DNA of 40,725 nt, from positions 1 to 40,725 of the forward strand of contig JAAEZQ010000030.1 of the NCBI GenBank assembly GCA_018222805.1, read 5' to 3'. The translations under genes and the position numbers were made by a program. Positions within the stretch are counted from its first letter, which is position 1. Every line of letters begins with the position of its first letter. The notes beneath the pieces were generated by a model, which ran no database searches, was not told the origin of the DNA, and saw only the letters and a program-made list of their open reading frames with translations. Below are positions 1 through 10,172 of this stretch, piece after piece. The DNA comes from Vibrionaceae bacterium. Lineage in GTDB: Bacteria; Pseudomonadota; Gammaproteobacteria; Enterobacterales; Vibrionaceae.

Positions 1-787
1 GTTTGTTCTTACGAGTCTTGAAGCCTTTAGTTGGCATACCCCAAGGAGATACTGGATGACGGCCACCAGAAGTACGACCTTCACCACCACCGTGTGGGTG
101 ATCAACCGGGTTCATTACCACACCGCGAACGGTTGGACGAACACCGCGCCAGCGAGTAGCACCAGCTTTACCAAGTTCACGTAGCATGTGCTCAGAGTTA
201 CCAACTTCACCGATTGTTGCACGGCCTTCAGAAAGAACTTTGCGCATTTCGCCAGAACGTAGACGGATAGTTACGTACGTACCGTCGCGAGCAACGATTT
301 GAGCGTAAGCACCAGCTGAACGAGCTAGCTGACCACCTTTACCAGGCTTAAGTTCAACGTTATGTACTGTTGAACCTACTGGGATGTTACGCATTGGTAG
401 AGTGTTACCAGCTTTGATAGGTGCATCAACACCTGACTGGATAACATCACCAGCTACAACACCTTTAGGTGCTAGGATGTAGCGACGCTCACCGTCTTTG
501 TAAAGAACTAGAGCAATGTTTGCGCTACGGTTTGGATCGTATTCAAGACGCTCAACTTTCGCTGGGATACCGTCTTTAGTACGTTTGAAGTCAATTACAC
601 GGTAGTGATGCTTGTGACCACCGCCGATGTGACGTACTGTGATACGACCGTTGTTGTTACGACCGCCGTTCTTAGAGTTTTTCTCTAGAAGAGGTGCGTA
701 AGGCTTACCCTTGTGTAGGTCAGCGTTAACAACTTTAACAACGTGACGACGACCAGCCGAAGTCGGCTTACATTTAACAATAGCCAT
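1..787 (-). CDS. rplB: 50S ribosomal protein L2, partial (3' end outside window)
   Basis: Large-subunit protein L2, needed for subunit association and the peptidyl-transferase centre. The visible 262 codons begin [14 protein letters not shown] and run through the hallmark [15 protein letters not shown] segment near the C-terminus, which holds the conserved histidine of bacterial L2. The family is about 274 residues long, so only roughly a dozen C-terminal residues lie beyond base 1. The start ATG is 16 bases after the rplW stop, and the gene is the fifth of the S10 operon read from rpsJ leftwards. Identification is certain from sequence; nothing unusual is seen. Confidence 0.97.
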   Translation of the reverse strand, partial: MAIVKCKPTSAGRRHVVKVVNADLHKGKPYAPLLEKNSKNGGRNNNGRITVRHIGGGHKHHYRVIDFKRTKDGIPAKVERLEYDPNRSANIALVLYKDGERRYILAPKGVVAGDVIQSGVDAPIKAGNTLPMRNIPVGSTVHNVELKPGKGGQLARSAGAYAQIVARDGTYVTIRLRSGEMRKVLSEGRATIGEVGNSEHMLRELGKAGATRWRGVRPTVRGVVMNPVDHPHGGGEGRTSGGRHPVSPWGMPTKGFKTRKNK

Positions 788-803
788 TTCTCAACTACTC
801 CTG

Positions 804-1106
804 TTATTCCGCGCCGCCAACAAAGTCAAGATCTTGACCTTCTTTCAAAGTAACGTACGCTTTCTTAACGTCGCTGCGGCGACCTTGGCGTAGACCTTGA
901 CGTTTGGTCTTACCCTTAGTGATAAGAGTATTTACAGACTTAACTTCAACTTCAAATAGCTTTTCTACAGCTGCTTTGATCTCTTTCTTAGTTGCATCTT
1001 TAGCTACTTTGAAAACGATAGTGTTCGCTTTCTCAGCTGCCATAGTTGCTTTTTCAGAGATGTGCGGTGCACGTAGAACTTTTAGGATACGCTCTTCAGT
1101 GATCAT
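804..1106 (-). CDS. rplW: 50S ribosomal protein L23
   Basis: L23 lies at the polypeptide exit tunnel and, in bacteria, is the docking site for trigger factor and SRP. The 100-residue product has the usual family length, an N-terminal segment with [14 protein letters not shown], and the basic loop [15 protein letters not shown]. Its ATG lies inside the end of rplD (four-base ATGA overlap at 1103-1106), so translation is probably coupled. A plus-strand open frame over the same bases is only a shadow of this highly conserved gene. Confidence 0.97.
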
Positions 1107-1705
1107 GCTAGCATCTCCTCAACTTGCTTAACTGCTTCAGCAGTCATTACAACTTTGTCGAACGCGATTAGTGAAACTGGGTCGATACCAGCAACGTCAC
1201 GTGCGTCAACTTTGTATAGGTTACGAGCAGCTAGGAATAGATTCTCATCTACTTCGCTAGTCACGATTAGAGCGTCAGTTAGCTCAAGCTCTTTAAGCTT
1301 AGCAACTAGCTCTTTAGTCTTTGGTGCTTCAACTGAGAAGTTATCAACAACGATTAGACGCTCTTGACGAACAAGCTCAGAAAGAATGCTCTTCATAGCA
1401 CCGCGGTACATTTTTTTGTTTACTTTTTGGCTGTGATCTTGTGGTTTCGCAGCAAAAGTAACACCACCCGAGCGCCAGATTGGGCTACGGATTGTACCAG
1501 CACGCGCACGGCCAGTACCTTTTTGACGCCATGGCTTAGCGCCACCGCCAGAAACTTCTGAACGTGTTTTTTGAGCACGAGTACCTTGACGAGCACCTGC
1601 TGCAAACGCAACAACTACTTGGTGTACAAGAGCTTCGTTAAACTCACGTCCGAAAGTAGTTTCGGAAACAGTTAGTGCATCGGCACCTTTAACCATTAGT
1701 TCCAT
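1103..1705 (-). CDS. rplD: 50S ribosomal protein L4
   Basis: L4 lines the exit tunnel and, in enterobacteria, is the autogenous repressor of the S10 operon, acting on the mRNA leader. The 200-residue product matches E. coli L4 almost end to end, including [19 protein letters not shown] and the tunnel-loop region [14 protein letters not shown]. The start lies 17 bases after the rplC stop, and the stop overlaps the rplW start by four bases. Because L4 is encoded here and a structured leader precedes rpsJ, L4 feedback control of this operon is likely, by analogy with E. coli rather than by proof. Confidence 0.97.
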   Translation of the reverse strand: MELMVKGADALTVSETTFGREFNEALVHQVVVAFAAGARQGTRAQKTRSEVSGGGAKPWRQKGTGRARAGTIRSPIWRSGGVTFAAKPQDHSQKVNKKMYRGAMKSILSELVRQERLIVVDNFSVEAPKTKELVAKLKELELTDALIVTSEVDENLFLAARNLYKVDARDVAGIDPVSLIAFDKVVMTAEAVKQVEEMLA

Positions 1706-1722
1706 TACTTACTCCTGAGACG

Positions 1723-2352
1723 TTATGCTTTAACAGCTGGTTTAACGATCACGTTGCCGCCAGTTGCGCCTGGGACTGCACCTTTAATAAGAAGCAGGTT
1801 GCGCTCAGCGTCAACACGTACGATCTCTAGGTTTTGAGTCGTTACACGCTCAGCACCCATGTGACCTGCCATTTTCTTGCCTTTAAATACGCGACCTGGA
1901 GTCTGACATTGACCGATAGAACCAGGAGCACGGTGAGACAATGAGTTACCGTGAGTCATATCTTGAGTACGGAAGTTCCAACGCTTAACAGCGCCTTGGA
2001 AACCTTTACCCTTCGATGTACCAGTAACGTCTACTTTCTTAGTTTCGTTGAATAGTTCAACAGTTAGTTCAGCACCAACTTCGAACTCTTCGCCGTTTTC
2101 TAAACGGAATTCCCAAAGACCGCGACCAGCTTCAACGCCAGCTTTAGCAAAGTGACCTGCTTCAGCTTTGTTTACGCGGTTAGCTTTCTTTGCACCAGCA
2201 GTAACCTGGATTGCAGCGTAACCGTCAGTTTCAAGAGTTTTCACTTGAGAAACGCGGTTTGCTTCAACTTCAACAACTGTTACTGGGATAGAAACGCCGT
2301 CTTCAGTAAATACGCGGGTCATGCCCACTTTACGACCGATTAGACCAATCAT
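1723..2352 (-). CDS. rplC: 50S ribosomal protein L3
   Basis: L3 is an early assembly protein of the large subunit, reaching towards the peptidyl-transferase centre. The 209-residue product has the usual length. It begins [19 protein letters not shown] and contains the loop [19 protein letters not shown], where gamma-proteobacterial L3 carries the glutamine methylated by PrmB. It starts 14 bases after the rpsJ stop with a good purine-rich ribosome site (GGGAGATTAGAAG upstream of the ATG). It is the second gene of the operon. Confidence 0.97.
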   Translation of the reverse strand: MIGLIGRKVGMTRVFTEDGVSIPVTVVEVEANRVSQVKTLETDGYAAIQVTAGAKKANRVNKAEAGHFAKAGVEAGRGLWEFRLENGEEFEVGAELTVELFNETKKVDVTGTSKGKGFQGAVKRWNFRTQDMTHGNSLSHRAPGSIGQCQTPGRVFKGKKMAGHMGAERVTTQNLEIVRVDAERNLLLIKGAVPGATGGNVIVKPAVKA

Positions 2353-2366
2353 TCTTCTAATCTCCC

Positions 2367-2975
<609 letters not shown>

Positions 2976-2981
2976 CGCTGC

Positions 2982-3009
2982 ATTATACAGATCACACTTT
3001 AGGTTGCAA
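2982..3009 (-). promoter_or_regulatory. Sigma-70 promoter of the S10 operon
   Basis: On the minus strand, TTGCAA (3004-3009) is followed after 16 bases by a perfect TATAAT (complement of 2982-2987). It precedes the ribosomal operon and the spacing is close to ideal. The transcription start should fall near 2975. Confidence 0.65.
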
Positions 3010-3082
3010 GCATTGAGTGAAAAATAATCGAGACTATTTTTAACTCACTGTTTTTAATGTAACCACCAGATTCAACATAAAC

Positions 3083-3107
3083 AAAAAGGACGCCGAAGCG
3101 TCCTTTT
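3083..3107 (-). terminator. Rho-independent terminator after rpmE
   Basis: Read on the minus strand, AAAAGGACGC, a TTCG tetraloop and GCGTCCTTTTT form a strong hairpin ending in a T run, 30 bases past the rpmE stop. Confidence 0.85.
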
Positions 3108-3136
3108 CAAAACTGTAATCGTAATAGCGTCTACTA

Positions 3137-3355
3137 TTATTTCTTACTTGATAGTGCACCGAAACGCTTGTTGAAGCGATCAACACGGCCGCCTGTATCA
3201 ACGATACGTTGCTTACCAGTGTAGAATGGGTGGCACTTGTCACATACGTCTAGGTGGATAGACTCTTTACCTAGAGTAGAGTTGAACTCAAAAGAGTTGC
3301 CGCAAGAACAAGTCGCTTTTACTGCTTTGTATTCTGGGTGGATACCAGCTTTCAT
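3137..3355 (-). CDS. rpmE: 50S ribosomal protein L31, zinc-binding form
   Basis: Small protein bridging the two ribosomal subunits. The 72-residue product has family length and the C+ pattern: Cys16-x-Cys18 and Cys38-x2-Cys41, the four zinc ligands. Many gamma-proteobacteria also carry a zinc-free paralogue induced under zinc starvation; this copy is the zinc-dependent one. The gene stands alone, diverges from priA, and ends at its own terminator. Confidence 0.96.
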   Translation of the reverse strand: MKAGIHPEYKAVKATCSCGNSFEFNSTLGKESIHLDVCDKCHPFYTGKQRIVDTGGRVDRFNKRFGALSSKK

Positions 3356-3652
3356 GGGATAACCTCAATAGTAGGCCGTGTCGCTATACGAGTCTAAGCC
3401 GTACACCACACGTAATTAATATTAAAAGTGCGATACCGCATCAGCTTAATGCCGAAGCCATATCTCAAGGCGCGATATACTAATGAATAGCACTGATGGG
3501 ATCAACACATTTGGCAATTTTTTCACCACTTTTTTAGTCAGTTTACTGCTTGTTGTCCGTTTGAGAGACGATAAGTCAGCTTTACTCGAATTTTCACCCC
3601 AATTTTAATAGACTCTAAGCTCCTTTCCCTCTTTATGTTGCAGCTGAGACTT

Positions 3653-5857
3653 ATGCGTCCATCCATTGCCAGAGTGGCATTGCCCGTACCACTCGACAAA
3701 CAGTTTGATTATGCCATCCCGGGACATCTGTTTCCGATCATAGGTGGGCGCGTATCCGTACCTTTTGGGCGTCAGACTCTGGTGGGTATTGTCACCACAA
3801 TGGTCAATCACTCAGACTTTCCTAAAGAACAGCTCAAACCAATAAAAACCGTTTTAGATTCACAACCTATCTGGTCAGAAAAGCTGTATTCATTGCTCAC
3901 ATGGTGTAGCCAGTTTTATCAGTATCCATTGGGCGATACGCTTCACAATGCGATGCCTGCTGCACTGAGAAAAGGCAAGCCTGCAAATTTCGCCACTTTG
4001 CAGGAATGGCAAATAACCGAAGCAGGTAAAGACAAACTGATGCAAGGGCTCGATCGTCGAGCCGTGAAGCAACAAAAAGTCCTGCAAATTCTGGTAAACG
4101 GAGCAGTGCCGCACCAAGAACTTGTAGACCAAGAGATCGCCTCAGCAGTACTGAAATCTTTAGAAGAGAAAGGTTGGATTGAGCGAATTGAGAAAATGCC
4201 GACCATTTCAAAGTGGCCTCAGCAGGTAGAGAACAATGTCGACAAACCAAAACTTAACCATGAGCAAGCGCTTGCAATTGCCAGCGTGAATAGCCAAACG
4301 GGCTTTGCCTGCTATTTATTAGAGGGCGTAACAGGTTCAGGTAAGACCGAGGTTTACCTGAACCTGATCAAGCCAGTGTTAGAAAAAGGGCGACAAGCGT
4401 TAGTTTTGGTTCCGGAGATTGGCCTGACTCCACAAACCATCAACCGCTTCAAGCACCGCTTCAATGTGCCAGTTGACGTGATACACTCCGGCTTAAATGA
4501 TACCGAACGTTTAAACGCTTGGTTATCGGCCAGAGATAAAGCAGCCGGAATCATCATAGGCACCCGCTCTGCTCTACTTACTCCATTCGCCAACCTCGGC
4601 ATTATCATTGTCGATGAAGAACACGACTCTTCATACAAACAACAAGATAGCTTGCGCTACCACGCTCGTGATGTCGCTGTTATGCGCGCACACAAAGAAG
4701 ATGTTCCGATTGTGCTTGGCTCTGCGACTCCGGCATTAGAGACGCTGCACAATGCTTTGTCTGGCAAATATCATCACCTTACGTTAACTCAGCGTGCGGG
4801 ATCAGCGGTACCAACCACCAATAAAGTGCTCGATGTTAAAGGTCAATATTTAGAAAGTGGATTGTCTGCGCCACTGATTGCCGAAATGCGTAAACACCTG
4901 AAAGCGGGTAATCAGGTGATGTTATTTCTTAACCGCAGAGGTTTCTCCCCTGCCCTGATGTGCCATGAATGTGGTTGGATTGCAGAATGTAAGCGCTGTG
5001 ATGCCTACTACACCTTCCATCAGTACAGTAACGAAATACGCTGCCATCATTGCGGCTCACAGCAGCCTGTGATTCATCAATGTCAGGGATGTGGCTCCAC
5101 GCAATTGGTAACCGTCGGCGTCGGCACAGAGCAGTTAGAACATCAATTAGCGCAACTCTTCCCAGAGTACAAAGCCATTCGTATCGATAGAGACAGCACC
5201 CGTCGTAAAGGTAGCTTAGAAGATGCCCTTGAGTCGATTCGTAAAGGTGAATACCAGATTTTGATTGGCACACAAATGCTTGCCAAAGGGCATCACTTTC
5301 CGAACGTAACGCTGGTTGCACTATTGGATGTGGATGGCTCTTTATATAGCAGTGACTTCCGCGCTTCTGAACGCCTTGCACAGCTCTTTATTCAGGTTGC
5401 AGGGCGAGCTGGGCGGGCAAGTAAACCAGGCGAAGTGATTTTACAGACTCATCACCCAGAGCACAGTTTATTACAGGCATTGCTGCAAAAAGATTACCGT
5501 CACTTTGCGATGACCGCCCTAGAAGAGCGAAAATTGGCGCAACTGCCTCCCTACAGTTACCTAACTCTGTTTAAAGCTGAGGCAAACCAAAGCGAAGTGG
5601 TAGAAGACTTCCTTCGTCAGGTACGTTTTACCCTCGAGTCACACCCATTATTTGACGACAGTTGCATGGTACTGGGTCCTACACCTTCACCTCTGGCTAA
5701 AAGAGCAGGAAAATATCGCTGGCAACTTTTGCTGCAAACTCAACATCGCTCATTGATGCAAAAGTTATTAACCAGTGCGAAACCTGCTATTGAGTTGTTA
5801 CCTAATGCCAAAAAAGTGCGTTGGAATTTAGACATTGAACCACAGGATCTGAGCTAG
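3653..5857 (+). CDS. priA: Primosomal protein N' (replication restart helicase PriA)
   Basis: PriA recognises abandoned replication forks, unwinds 3'-5' and reloads DnaB. The product (734 residues from this ATG) has the N-terminal fork-binding domain (MRPSIARVALPVPLDKQFDY), a Walker A motif GVTGSGKT around residue 225-232, a DEEH Walker B box around residue 320, and a cluster of eight cysteines in CxxC pairs around residues 436-475 that binds two zinc ions. Helicase motifs continue through VAGRAGR. An in-frame ATG six codons upstream (3635) is possible, but homologues begin at MRP and neither start has a strong ribosome site. The gene diverges from rpmE across about 300 bases of intergenic DNA. 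Confidence 0.95.
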   Translation: MRPSIARVALPVPLDKQFDYAIPGHLFPIIGGRVSVPFGRQTLVGIVTTMVNHSDFPKEQLKPIKTVLDSQPIWSEKLYSLLTWCSQFYQYPLGDTLHNAMPAALRKGKPANFATLQEWQITEAGKDKLMQGLDRRAVKQQKVLQILVNGAVPHQELVDQEIASAVLKSLEEKGWIERIEKMPTISKWPQQVENNVDKPKLNHEQALAIASVNSQTGFACYLLEGVTGSGKTEVYLNLIKPVLEKGRQALVLVPEIGLTPQTINRFKHRFNVPVDVIHSGLNDTERLNAWLSARDKAAGIIIGTRSALLTPFANLGIIIVDEEHDSSYKQQDSLRYHARDVAVMRAHKEDVPIVLGSATPALETLHNALSGKYHHLTLTQRAGSAVPTTNKVLDVKGQYLESGLSAPLIAEMRKHLKAGNQVMLFLNRRGFSPALMCHECGWIAECKRCDAYYTFHQYSNEIRCHHCGSQQPVIHQCQGCGSTQLVTVGVGTEQLEHQLAQLFPEYKAIRIDRDSTRRKGSLEDALESIRKGEYQILIGTQMLAKGHHFPNVTLVALLDVDGSLYSSDFRASERLAQLFIQVAGRAGRASKPGEVILQTHHPEHSLLQALLQKDYRHFAMTALEERKLAQLPPYSYLTLFKAEANQSEVVEDFLRQVRFTLESHPLFDDSCMVLGPTPSPLAKRAGKYRWQLLLQTQHRSLMQKLLTSAKPAIELLPNAKKVRWNLDIEPQDLS

Positions 5858-5891
5858 CAAGCGTTTAACTATGTAATGAATTACCTTTTAA

Positions 5892-5907
5892 TGTGATAAG
5901 AGTCACA
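5892..5907. promoter_or_regulatory. Consensus CRP (cAMP receptor protein) site upstream of cytR
   Basis: TGTGA-N6-TCACA is a perfect CRP palindrome, with spacer TAAGAG. It lies in the 334-base priA-cytR gap, 285 bases before the cytR ATG. In enterobacteria CytR works with CRP and cytR itself is CRP-activated; the site fits that scheme. A weaker half-matching site (TGTGCTAAATCACA) occurs near 6120-6134. Nothing else was identified in this gap. Confidence 0.6.
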
Positions 5908-6191
5908 CTGTCATTATGGTTTTTGTTAAACAGACCGTAACTTTCACCCTAGAAATGAATAGACTATCCCAATAAGAAAAGTCTTAGCTCCTTGTAGTGA
6001 AAGACTTTAAATTTACACAATGGCGATTCTCCAACATTGAAGTGTTGTTCTGGCAATGAAAAAGCACTTTACCCAGTAAATAAACACGAAAAATGTGATG
6101 GTAAAGTGAGAATTTATCTGTGCTAAATCACAGCGATTTCACTATAGGGAATAACGTCAACTTGGCGAATTATTTGAGAGGTTAAAAAACT

Positions 6192-7199
6192 ATGGCGACA
6201 ATGAAGGATGTTGCCCAGCTTGCGGGAGTGTCAACCGCGACGGTATCTCGAGCACTAATGAATCCAGAGAAAGTCTCATCTTCTACGCGAAAAAGAGTGG
6301 AAGACGCGGTACTTGAGGCGGGTTACTCACCAAATTCTTTAGCACGTAATTTACGAAGAAACGAATCGAAGACCATTGTTACTATCGTTCCCGATATCTG
6401 CGATCCTTACTTTTCTGAAATCATTCGTGGTATCGAAGATGCAGCAATAGAGCACGGTTATCTAGTATTGCTAGGCGATAGCGGTCAGCAGAAGAAACGC
6501 GAAAGTTCATTTGTAAACCTAGTCTTTACTAAGCAAGCTGACGGGATGTTACTACTTGGCACGGACTTACCGTTCGATATAAGTAAACCGGAACAAAAAA
6601 ACCTGCCACCAATAGTCATGGCCTGTGAATTTGCTCCGGAGCTGGAGCTGCCAACCGTTCATATCGATAACCTGACATCTGCATTTGAAGCCGTCAATTA
6701 TCTAACCCAGCTTGGTCACAAGCGCATTGCGCAAATTTCAGGCCCCGATACGGCGGTATTGTGTCAATTCCGTCAACAAGGCTACCAACAAGCACTGCGT
6801 CGTGCAGGAATAAACAAAGATCCGCAATACAGTATTGTCACCGAATTCTCTTTTGAAGGCGGTGCAAGAGCAGTACGTAAGTTGCTGGAGCTACACGAGC
6901 CACCAACCGCAATTTTCTGCCACTGTGACACAATGGCAATCGGCGCTATTCAAGAAGCGAAAAAACTAGGTTTCCGTGTACCACAAGATCTATCGGTAGT
7001 AGGGTTTGATGACATCAATTTCGCGCAGTACTGTGATCCACCGTTAACGACCATCTCTCAGCCTCGCTACGAGATTGGACGACAAGCGATGCTGATGATG
7101 TTAGAGCTTCTAAAAGGCCACGACGTACAGTCTGGTTCTCGCCTTCTGGAAACAAACCTGATTGTACGCGGAAGTGCTGCGCCCCCTCAACGAGCGTAA
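6192..7199 (+). CDS. cytR: LacI-family regulator CytR
   Basis: Repressor of nucleoside uptake and catabolism genes, acting as a corepressor with CRP and relieved by cytidine in E. coli. The 335-residue product has an N-terminal LacI helix-turn-helix (MKDVAQLAGVSTATVSRALM, residues about 4-23), the hinge region, and a periplasmic-binding-protein-like sensor domain ending with the typical VVGFDDINFAQYCDPPLTTI segment. GAGAGGT precedes the ATG. The location between priA and ftsN is the same as in enterobacteria. In Vibrio cholerae CytR also affects competence and biofilm genes; whether this holds here cannot be read from the sequence. Confidence 0.93.
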   Translation: MATMKDVAQLAGVSTATVSRALMNPEKVSSSTRKRVEDAVLEAGYSPNSLARNLRRNESKTIVTIVPDICDPYFSEIIRGIEDAAIEHGYLVLLGDSGQQKKRESSFVNLVFTKQADGMLLLGTDLPFDISKPEQKNLPPIVMACEFAPELELPTVHIDNLTSAFEAVNYLTQLGHKRIAQISGPDTAVLCQFRQQGYQQALRRAGINKDPQYSIVTEFSFEGGARAVRKLLELHEPPTAIFCHCDTMAIGAIQEAKKLGFRVPQDLSVVGFDDINFAQYCDPPLTTISQPRYEIGRQAMLMMLELLKGHDVQSGSRLLETNLIVRGSAAPPQRA

Positions 7200-7237
7200 G
7201 TTTTTCTCATCAATTACAGTTAAGTCACTGTCCATTC

Positions 7238-7268
7238 AAAGCAGCACTCATTTGGTGCTGCTTTTTTA
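7238..7268 (+). terminator. Terminator after cytR
   Basis: AGCAGCAC (7240-7247) and GTGCTGCT (7255-7262) form an 8-bp stem followed by a run of T residues, 40 bases past the cytR stop. Confidence 0.85.
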
Positions 7269-7360
7269 TATGTACCTATCAAGATTAGAGAAACAGGGTG
7301 TTTTCTCGACTCGTTCTGGATTAACATATTTGGAAGAATTCTTGATGATCAAAAATGACC

Positions 7361-7906
7361 GTGGCAAACAGAGATTATGTAAGAAGGGGGCGTGGTACCC
7401 CAAAAAAGTCGACAAAAAAACAGCCTTCGAGAAAGAAGCCTTGGCGTAGTGGTCTACTGGCAATCGTGCTAGTGGGTGGTTTTGGCTATGGGCTTTATTT
7501 GCTAAACAACGATCCAGAGCCCCAACCACCGGTTGTGCAGAAATCAACGACTCCGGTCAGCAAACCTAAAGCAAAAGCAGATTTACCTCCCCCACCCGAA
7601 GAAAAGTGGGAATATGTGGAATCCCTACCCAAGCGCGAAGTTGAAGTTGTCGCCAAAGAGATCCAAGTGTCGAAAATTCCTTACATAATGCAATGTGGTG
7701 CTTATAAGACCCGAGATCAAGCTGAAGAACGTAAGCTTGCCATTGCTTTCCAGGGTTTGACGAGCAAAATTGTGAAGAAAGAAGGCAGTTCTTGGTATCG
7801 AATTATTTTAGGTCCATACAAATTTAAGCGCGATGCAGAAAAAGATCGCCATAAATTGCAACGGGCAAAAATCGAACCGTGTGCGATTTGGAAAGAGAAT
7901 TTCTAG
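7361..7906 (+). CDS. ftsN: Cell division protein FtsN
   Basis: Late divisome protein that triggers septal peptidoglycan synthesis through FtsA and FtsQLB. The product has the family layout: a short cytoplasmic tail [12 protein letters not shown] (E. coli has the same RDYVRR), a single membrane segment [18 protein letters not shown], a proline-rich periplasmic linker, and a C-terminal SPOR domain (about residues 105-181) that binds denuded septal glycan. It is shorter than E. coli FtsN because the linker is short. The GTG at 7361 is chosen because it matches the conserved N-terminus; an ATG two codons upstream (7355) is the alternative. A CTAG-rich palindrome follows 13 bases after the stop. 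Confidence 0.88.
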   Translation: MANRDYVRRGRGTPKKSTKKQPSRKKPWRSGLLAIVLVGGFGYGLYLLNNDPEPQPPVVQKSTTPVSKPKAKADLPPPPEEKWEYVESLPKREVEVVAKEIQVSKIPYIMQCGAYKTRDQAEERKLAIAFQGLTSKIVKKEGSSWYRIILGPYKFKRDAEKDRHKLQRAKIEPCAIWKENF

Positions 7907-7918
7907 ATATAAATAAGA

Positions 7919-7953
7919 TCCTAGGACCTAGTTCAGTAGGTCCTAAGGCACTA
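7919..7953. repeat. CTAG-rich palindromic element (after ftsN)
   Basis: CCTAGGACCTA (7920-7930) pairs with TAGGTCCTaaGG (7937-7948), with a third CTAG at 7951. It is one of a family of similar elements at 9975, 10049, 11690, 13391, 18185 and 18331. It begins 13 bases past the ftsN stop. Confidence 0.75.
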
Positions 7954-8061
7954 GAAACCTCAGCCATAGAAACCCCGTCCTTTAATTTCCCCCTTGAATC
8001 CCTTTTTCCCCTCCCCCATATACAATATTACATCCAAAGAGAAATAATTAAGAGGTCGACT

Positions 8062-8613
8062 GTGACTACCATTGTATCTGTACGTCGAAATAATAAAGTC
8101 GTCATCGCGGGTGATGGCCAAGTATCTCTAGGCAATACCGTAATGAAAGGTAACGCGCGTAAAGTTCGCCGCCTATACAACAACAAAGTACTTGCTGGTT
8201 TTGCTGGCGGTACCGCGGATGCCTTCACCCTTTTCGAACGCTTCGAAAGCAAACTGCAAATGCATCAGGGCCACCTGACTAAAGCGGCTGTGGAACTGGC
8301 AAAAGACTGGCGCAGCGATCGTGCGCTTCGCAAGCTGGAAGCACTACTTGCTGTTGCAGACGAAACCGCATCTTTAATCATCACGGGTAATGGTGATGTT
8401 GTACAACCTGAAAATGACTTAATTGCGATCGGCTCTGGTGGTGCATACGCCCAAGCTGCAGCAACAGCACTGTTAGAAAACACAGACCTAGATGCTCGTG
8501 AAATCGCGGAAAAAGCATTGAACATTGCTGGTGACATTTGTGTATTCACCAACCACAACCACACTGTAGAAGAGCTAGAATCAACTGCAGAACTGACAGC
8601 TCCAACTGAGTAA
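8062..8613 (+). CDS. hslV: ATP-dependent protease subunit HslV (ClpQ)
   Basis: Proteolytic half of the HslUV (ClpYQ) heat-shock protease, a proteasome-like dodecamer in the cytoplasm. Starting at the GTG at 8062, with AGAGGT eight bases upstream, the protein is 183 residues and begins (M)TTIVSVRR; the threonine after the initiator is the catalytic nucleophile once Met is removed. GDGQVSLG and [21 protein letters not shown] are family hallmarks. The frame is open for 61 more codons upstream, but that would bury the catalytic Thr, so it is rejected. hslU follows 23 bases later. A CTAG-rich repeat lies in the gap behind ftsN. Confidence 0.95.
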   Translation: MTTIVSVRRNNKVVIAGDGQVSLGNTVMKGNARKVRRLYNNKVLAGFAGGTADAFTLFERFESKLQMHQGHLTKAAVELAKDWRSDRALRKLEALLAVADETASLIITGNGDVVQPENDLIAIGSGGAYAQAAATALLENTDLDAREIAEKALNIAGDICVFTNHNHTVEELESTAELTAPTE

Positions 8614-8636
8614 TCGTAACGAAGTAAGGAAAGAAT

Positions 8637-9968
8637 ATGTCTGAAATGACCCCTCGCGAAATCGTTCATGAACTGAACCGCCATATTATTGGTCAAGACA
8701 AAGCAAAACGTTCGGTTGCGATTGCTCTTCGTAACCGTTGGCGTCGTATGCAGCTTGAAGAAAGCCTGCGTGTCGAAGTTACACCAAAAAACATTCTGAT
8801 GATTGGTCCAACTGGTGTTGGTAAAACTGAAATCGCTCGCCGCCTTGCTAAGTTGGCAAATGCACCGTTCATCAAAGTAGAAGCAACAAAATTCACCGAA
8901 GTGGGTTACGTTGGTAAAGAAGTGGAAACCATCATCCGTGATCTTACCGATGTTGCCGTGAAGCTCACTCATCAGCAAGAGATGGAAAAAGTAAAATTCC
9001 GCGCTGAAGAACAAGCAGAAGAGCGTATTCTTGATGCGCTACTACCACCAGCACGAGACAGCTGGGGACAAGCAGAACAGACCGAAGATACCTCTCACAC
9101 TCGTCAGATTTTCCGTAAGAAACTACGTGAAGGCCAACTGGACGACAAAGAGATTGAAATCGATATCTCTGCACCACAAATGGGTGTAGAGATCATGGCG
9201 CCTCCTGGTATGGAAGAGATGACCAACCAGTTGCAAGGTATGTTCCAGAACTTGGCGGGCGATACCAAGAAGAAGCGCAAGCTGAAAATCAAAGACGCAA
9301 TGAAAGCACTTGCCGAGGAAGAAGCTGCGAAGCTTGTGAATCAGGAAGAGCTAAAAGAAGCGGCAATTTACAACGTTGAAAACAACGGTATCGTCTTTAT
9401 CGATGAAATCGATAAAATCTGTAAACGTGGAGAAAGCTCTGGTCCTGACGTTTCACGTGAAGGTGTTCAGCGTGACCTGCTACCACTGATTGAAGGTAGC
9501 ACGGTTTCAACAAAACACGGCATGGTAAAAACAGACCACATCTTATTTGTGGCTTCTGGTGCCTTCCAGGTTGCGAAGCCTTCTGATCTGATCCCAGAAC
9601 TGCAAGGCCGTCTGCCAATCCGTGTTGAACTTGAAGCACTGAGCAGTAACGATTTCAAACGAATTCTGACCGAACCAAAAGCGTCATTGACAGAGCAATA
9701 CATCGCGCTGATGAAAACAGAAGATGTAGACATTGAATTTACTGAAGACGGTATCACGAAAATTGCTGAAGCCGCCTGGACAGTCAACGAAACCACCGAA
9801 AACATCGGTGCTCGTCGTCTACACACTGTCATGGAGCGTCTGATGGACGAAATCTCTTACGACGCTACAGAGCAATCAGGCACTAAGTTTGTGATTGATG
9901 CAGCCTACGTGAAAGCACGTCTCGGCGATACGATTGAAGATGAAGACCTAAGTCGCTTTATTCTTTAA
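8637..9968 (+). CDS. hslU: ATP-dependent protease ATPase subunit HslU (ClpY)
   Basis: AAA+ unfoldase that feeds substrates to HslV. The 443-residue product has exactly the E. coli length. Walker A is GPTGVGKTE (about residues 57-65), followed by the I domain (about residues 110-240), Walker [10 protein letters not shown] (about 252-260), and the C-terminal sensor 2/peptide region ending [10 protein letters not shown], the tail that inserts into HslV. It is in an operon with hslV, and the stop is followed 7 bases later by a CTAG palindrome that could act on its 3' end. Confidence 0.97.
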   Translation: MSEMTPREIVHELNRHIIGQDKAKRSVAIALRNRWRRMQLEESLRVEVTPKNILMIGPTGVGKTEIARRLAKLANAPFIKVEATKFTEVGYVGKEVETIIRDLTDVAVKLTHQQEMEKVKFRAEEQAEERILDALLPPARDSWGQAEQTEDTSHTRQIFRKKLREGQLDDKEIEIDISAPQMGVEIMAPPGMEEMTNQLQGMFQNLAGDTKKKRKLKIKDAMKALAEEEAAKLVNQEELKEAAIYNVENNGIVFIDEIDKICKRGESSGPDVSREGVQRDLLPLIEGSTVSTKHGMVKTDHILFVASGAFQVAKPSDLIPELQGRLPIRVELEALSSNDFKRILTEPKASLTEQYIALMKTEDVDIEFTEDGITKIAEAAWTVNETTENIGARRLHTVMERLMDEISYDATEQSGTKFVIDAAYVKARLGDTIEDEDLSRFIL

Positions 9969-9974
9969 GTGTGA

Positions 9975-10005
9975 GGGTCCTAGAACCTAGGCTCTAGGAC
10001 CCTAG
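9975..10005. repeat. CTAG-rich palindromic element (after hslU)
   Basis: A perfect 10-bp stem: GGGTCCTAGA (9975-9984) with TCTAGGACCC (9993-10002), loop ACCTAGGC, and a trailing CTAG. It starts 7 bases past the hslU stop and could fold in RNA as the hslVU 3' end. Confidence 0.8.
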
Positions 10006-10048
10006 TTGTCATTATAAGGGGCATCATCGCACTAGATAAATAGAGCCT

Positions 10049-10071
10049 AAGGTCCTAACACCTAGGGCCTT
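10049..10071. repeat. CTAG-family palindromic element (second copy after hslU)
   Basis: AAGGTCCTA (10049-10057) and TAGGGCCTT (10063-10071) pair with one G-T wobble. It is a weaker relative of the element at 9975, sitting between hslU and menA. An ATTGAC/GTCAAT inverted pair (10094-10099 and 10109-10114) follows in the menA upstream region. Confidence 0.55.
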
Positions 10072-10172
10072 GCACTTTCCCTCCCTGACTTTAATTGACT
10101 TGCTTTAGGTCAATAGCGCATCTGCCTCTTTGTGCTTATACTGGACAAATCGGTTACTAGCACGAAATATCC

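Noticed and set aside
904..1131. Plus-strand open frames over rplW/rplD/rplC
   Set aside because: They are mirror frames of highly biased ribosomal-protein codons, with no ribosome sites and no plausible products.
10094..10114. FNR-like site upstream of menA
   Set aside because: ATTGAC/GTCAAT arms are separated by nine bases, which does not fit FNR; kept only as an inverted repeat note.
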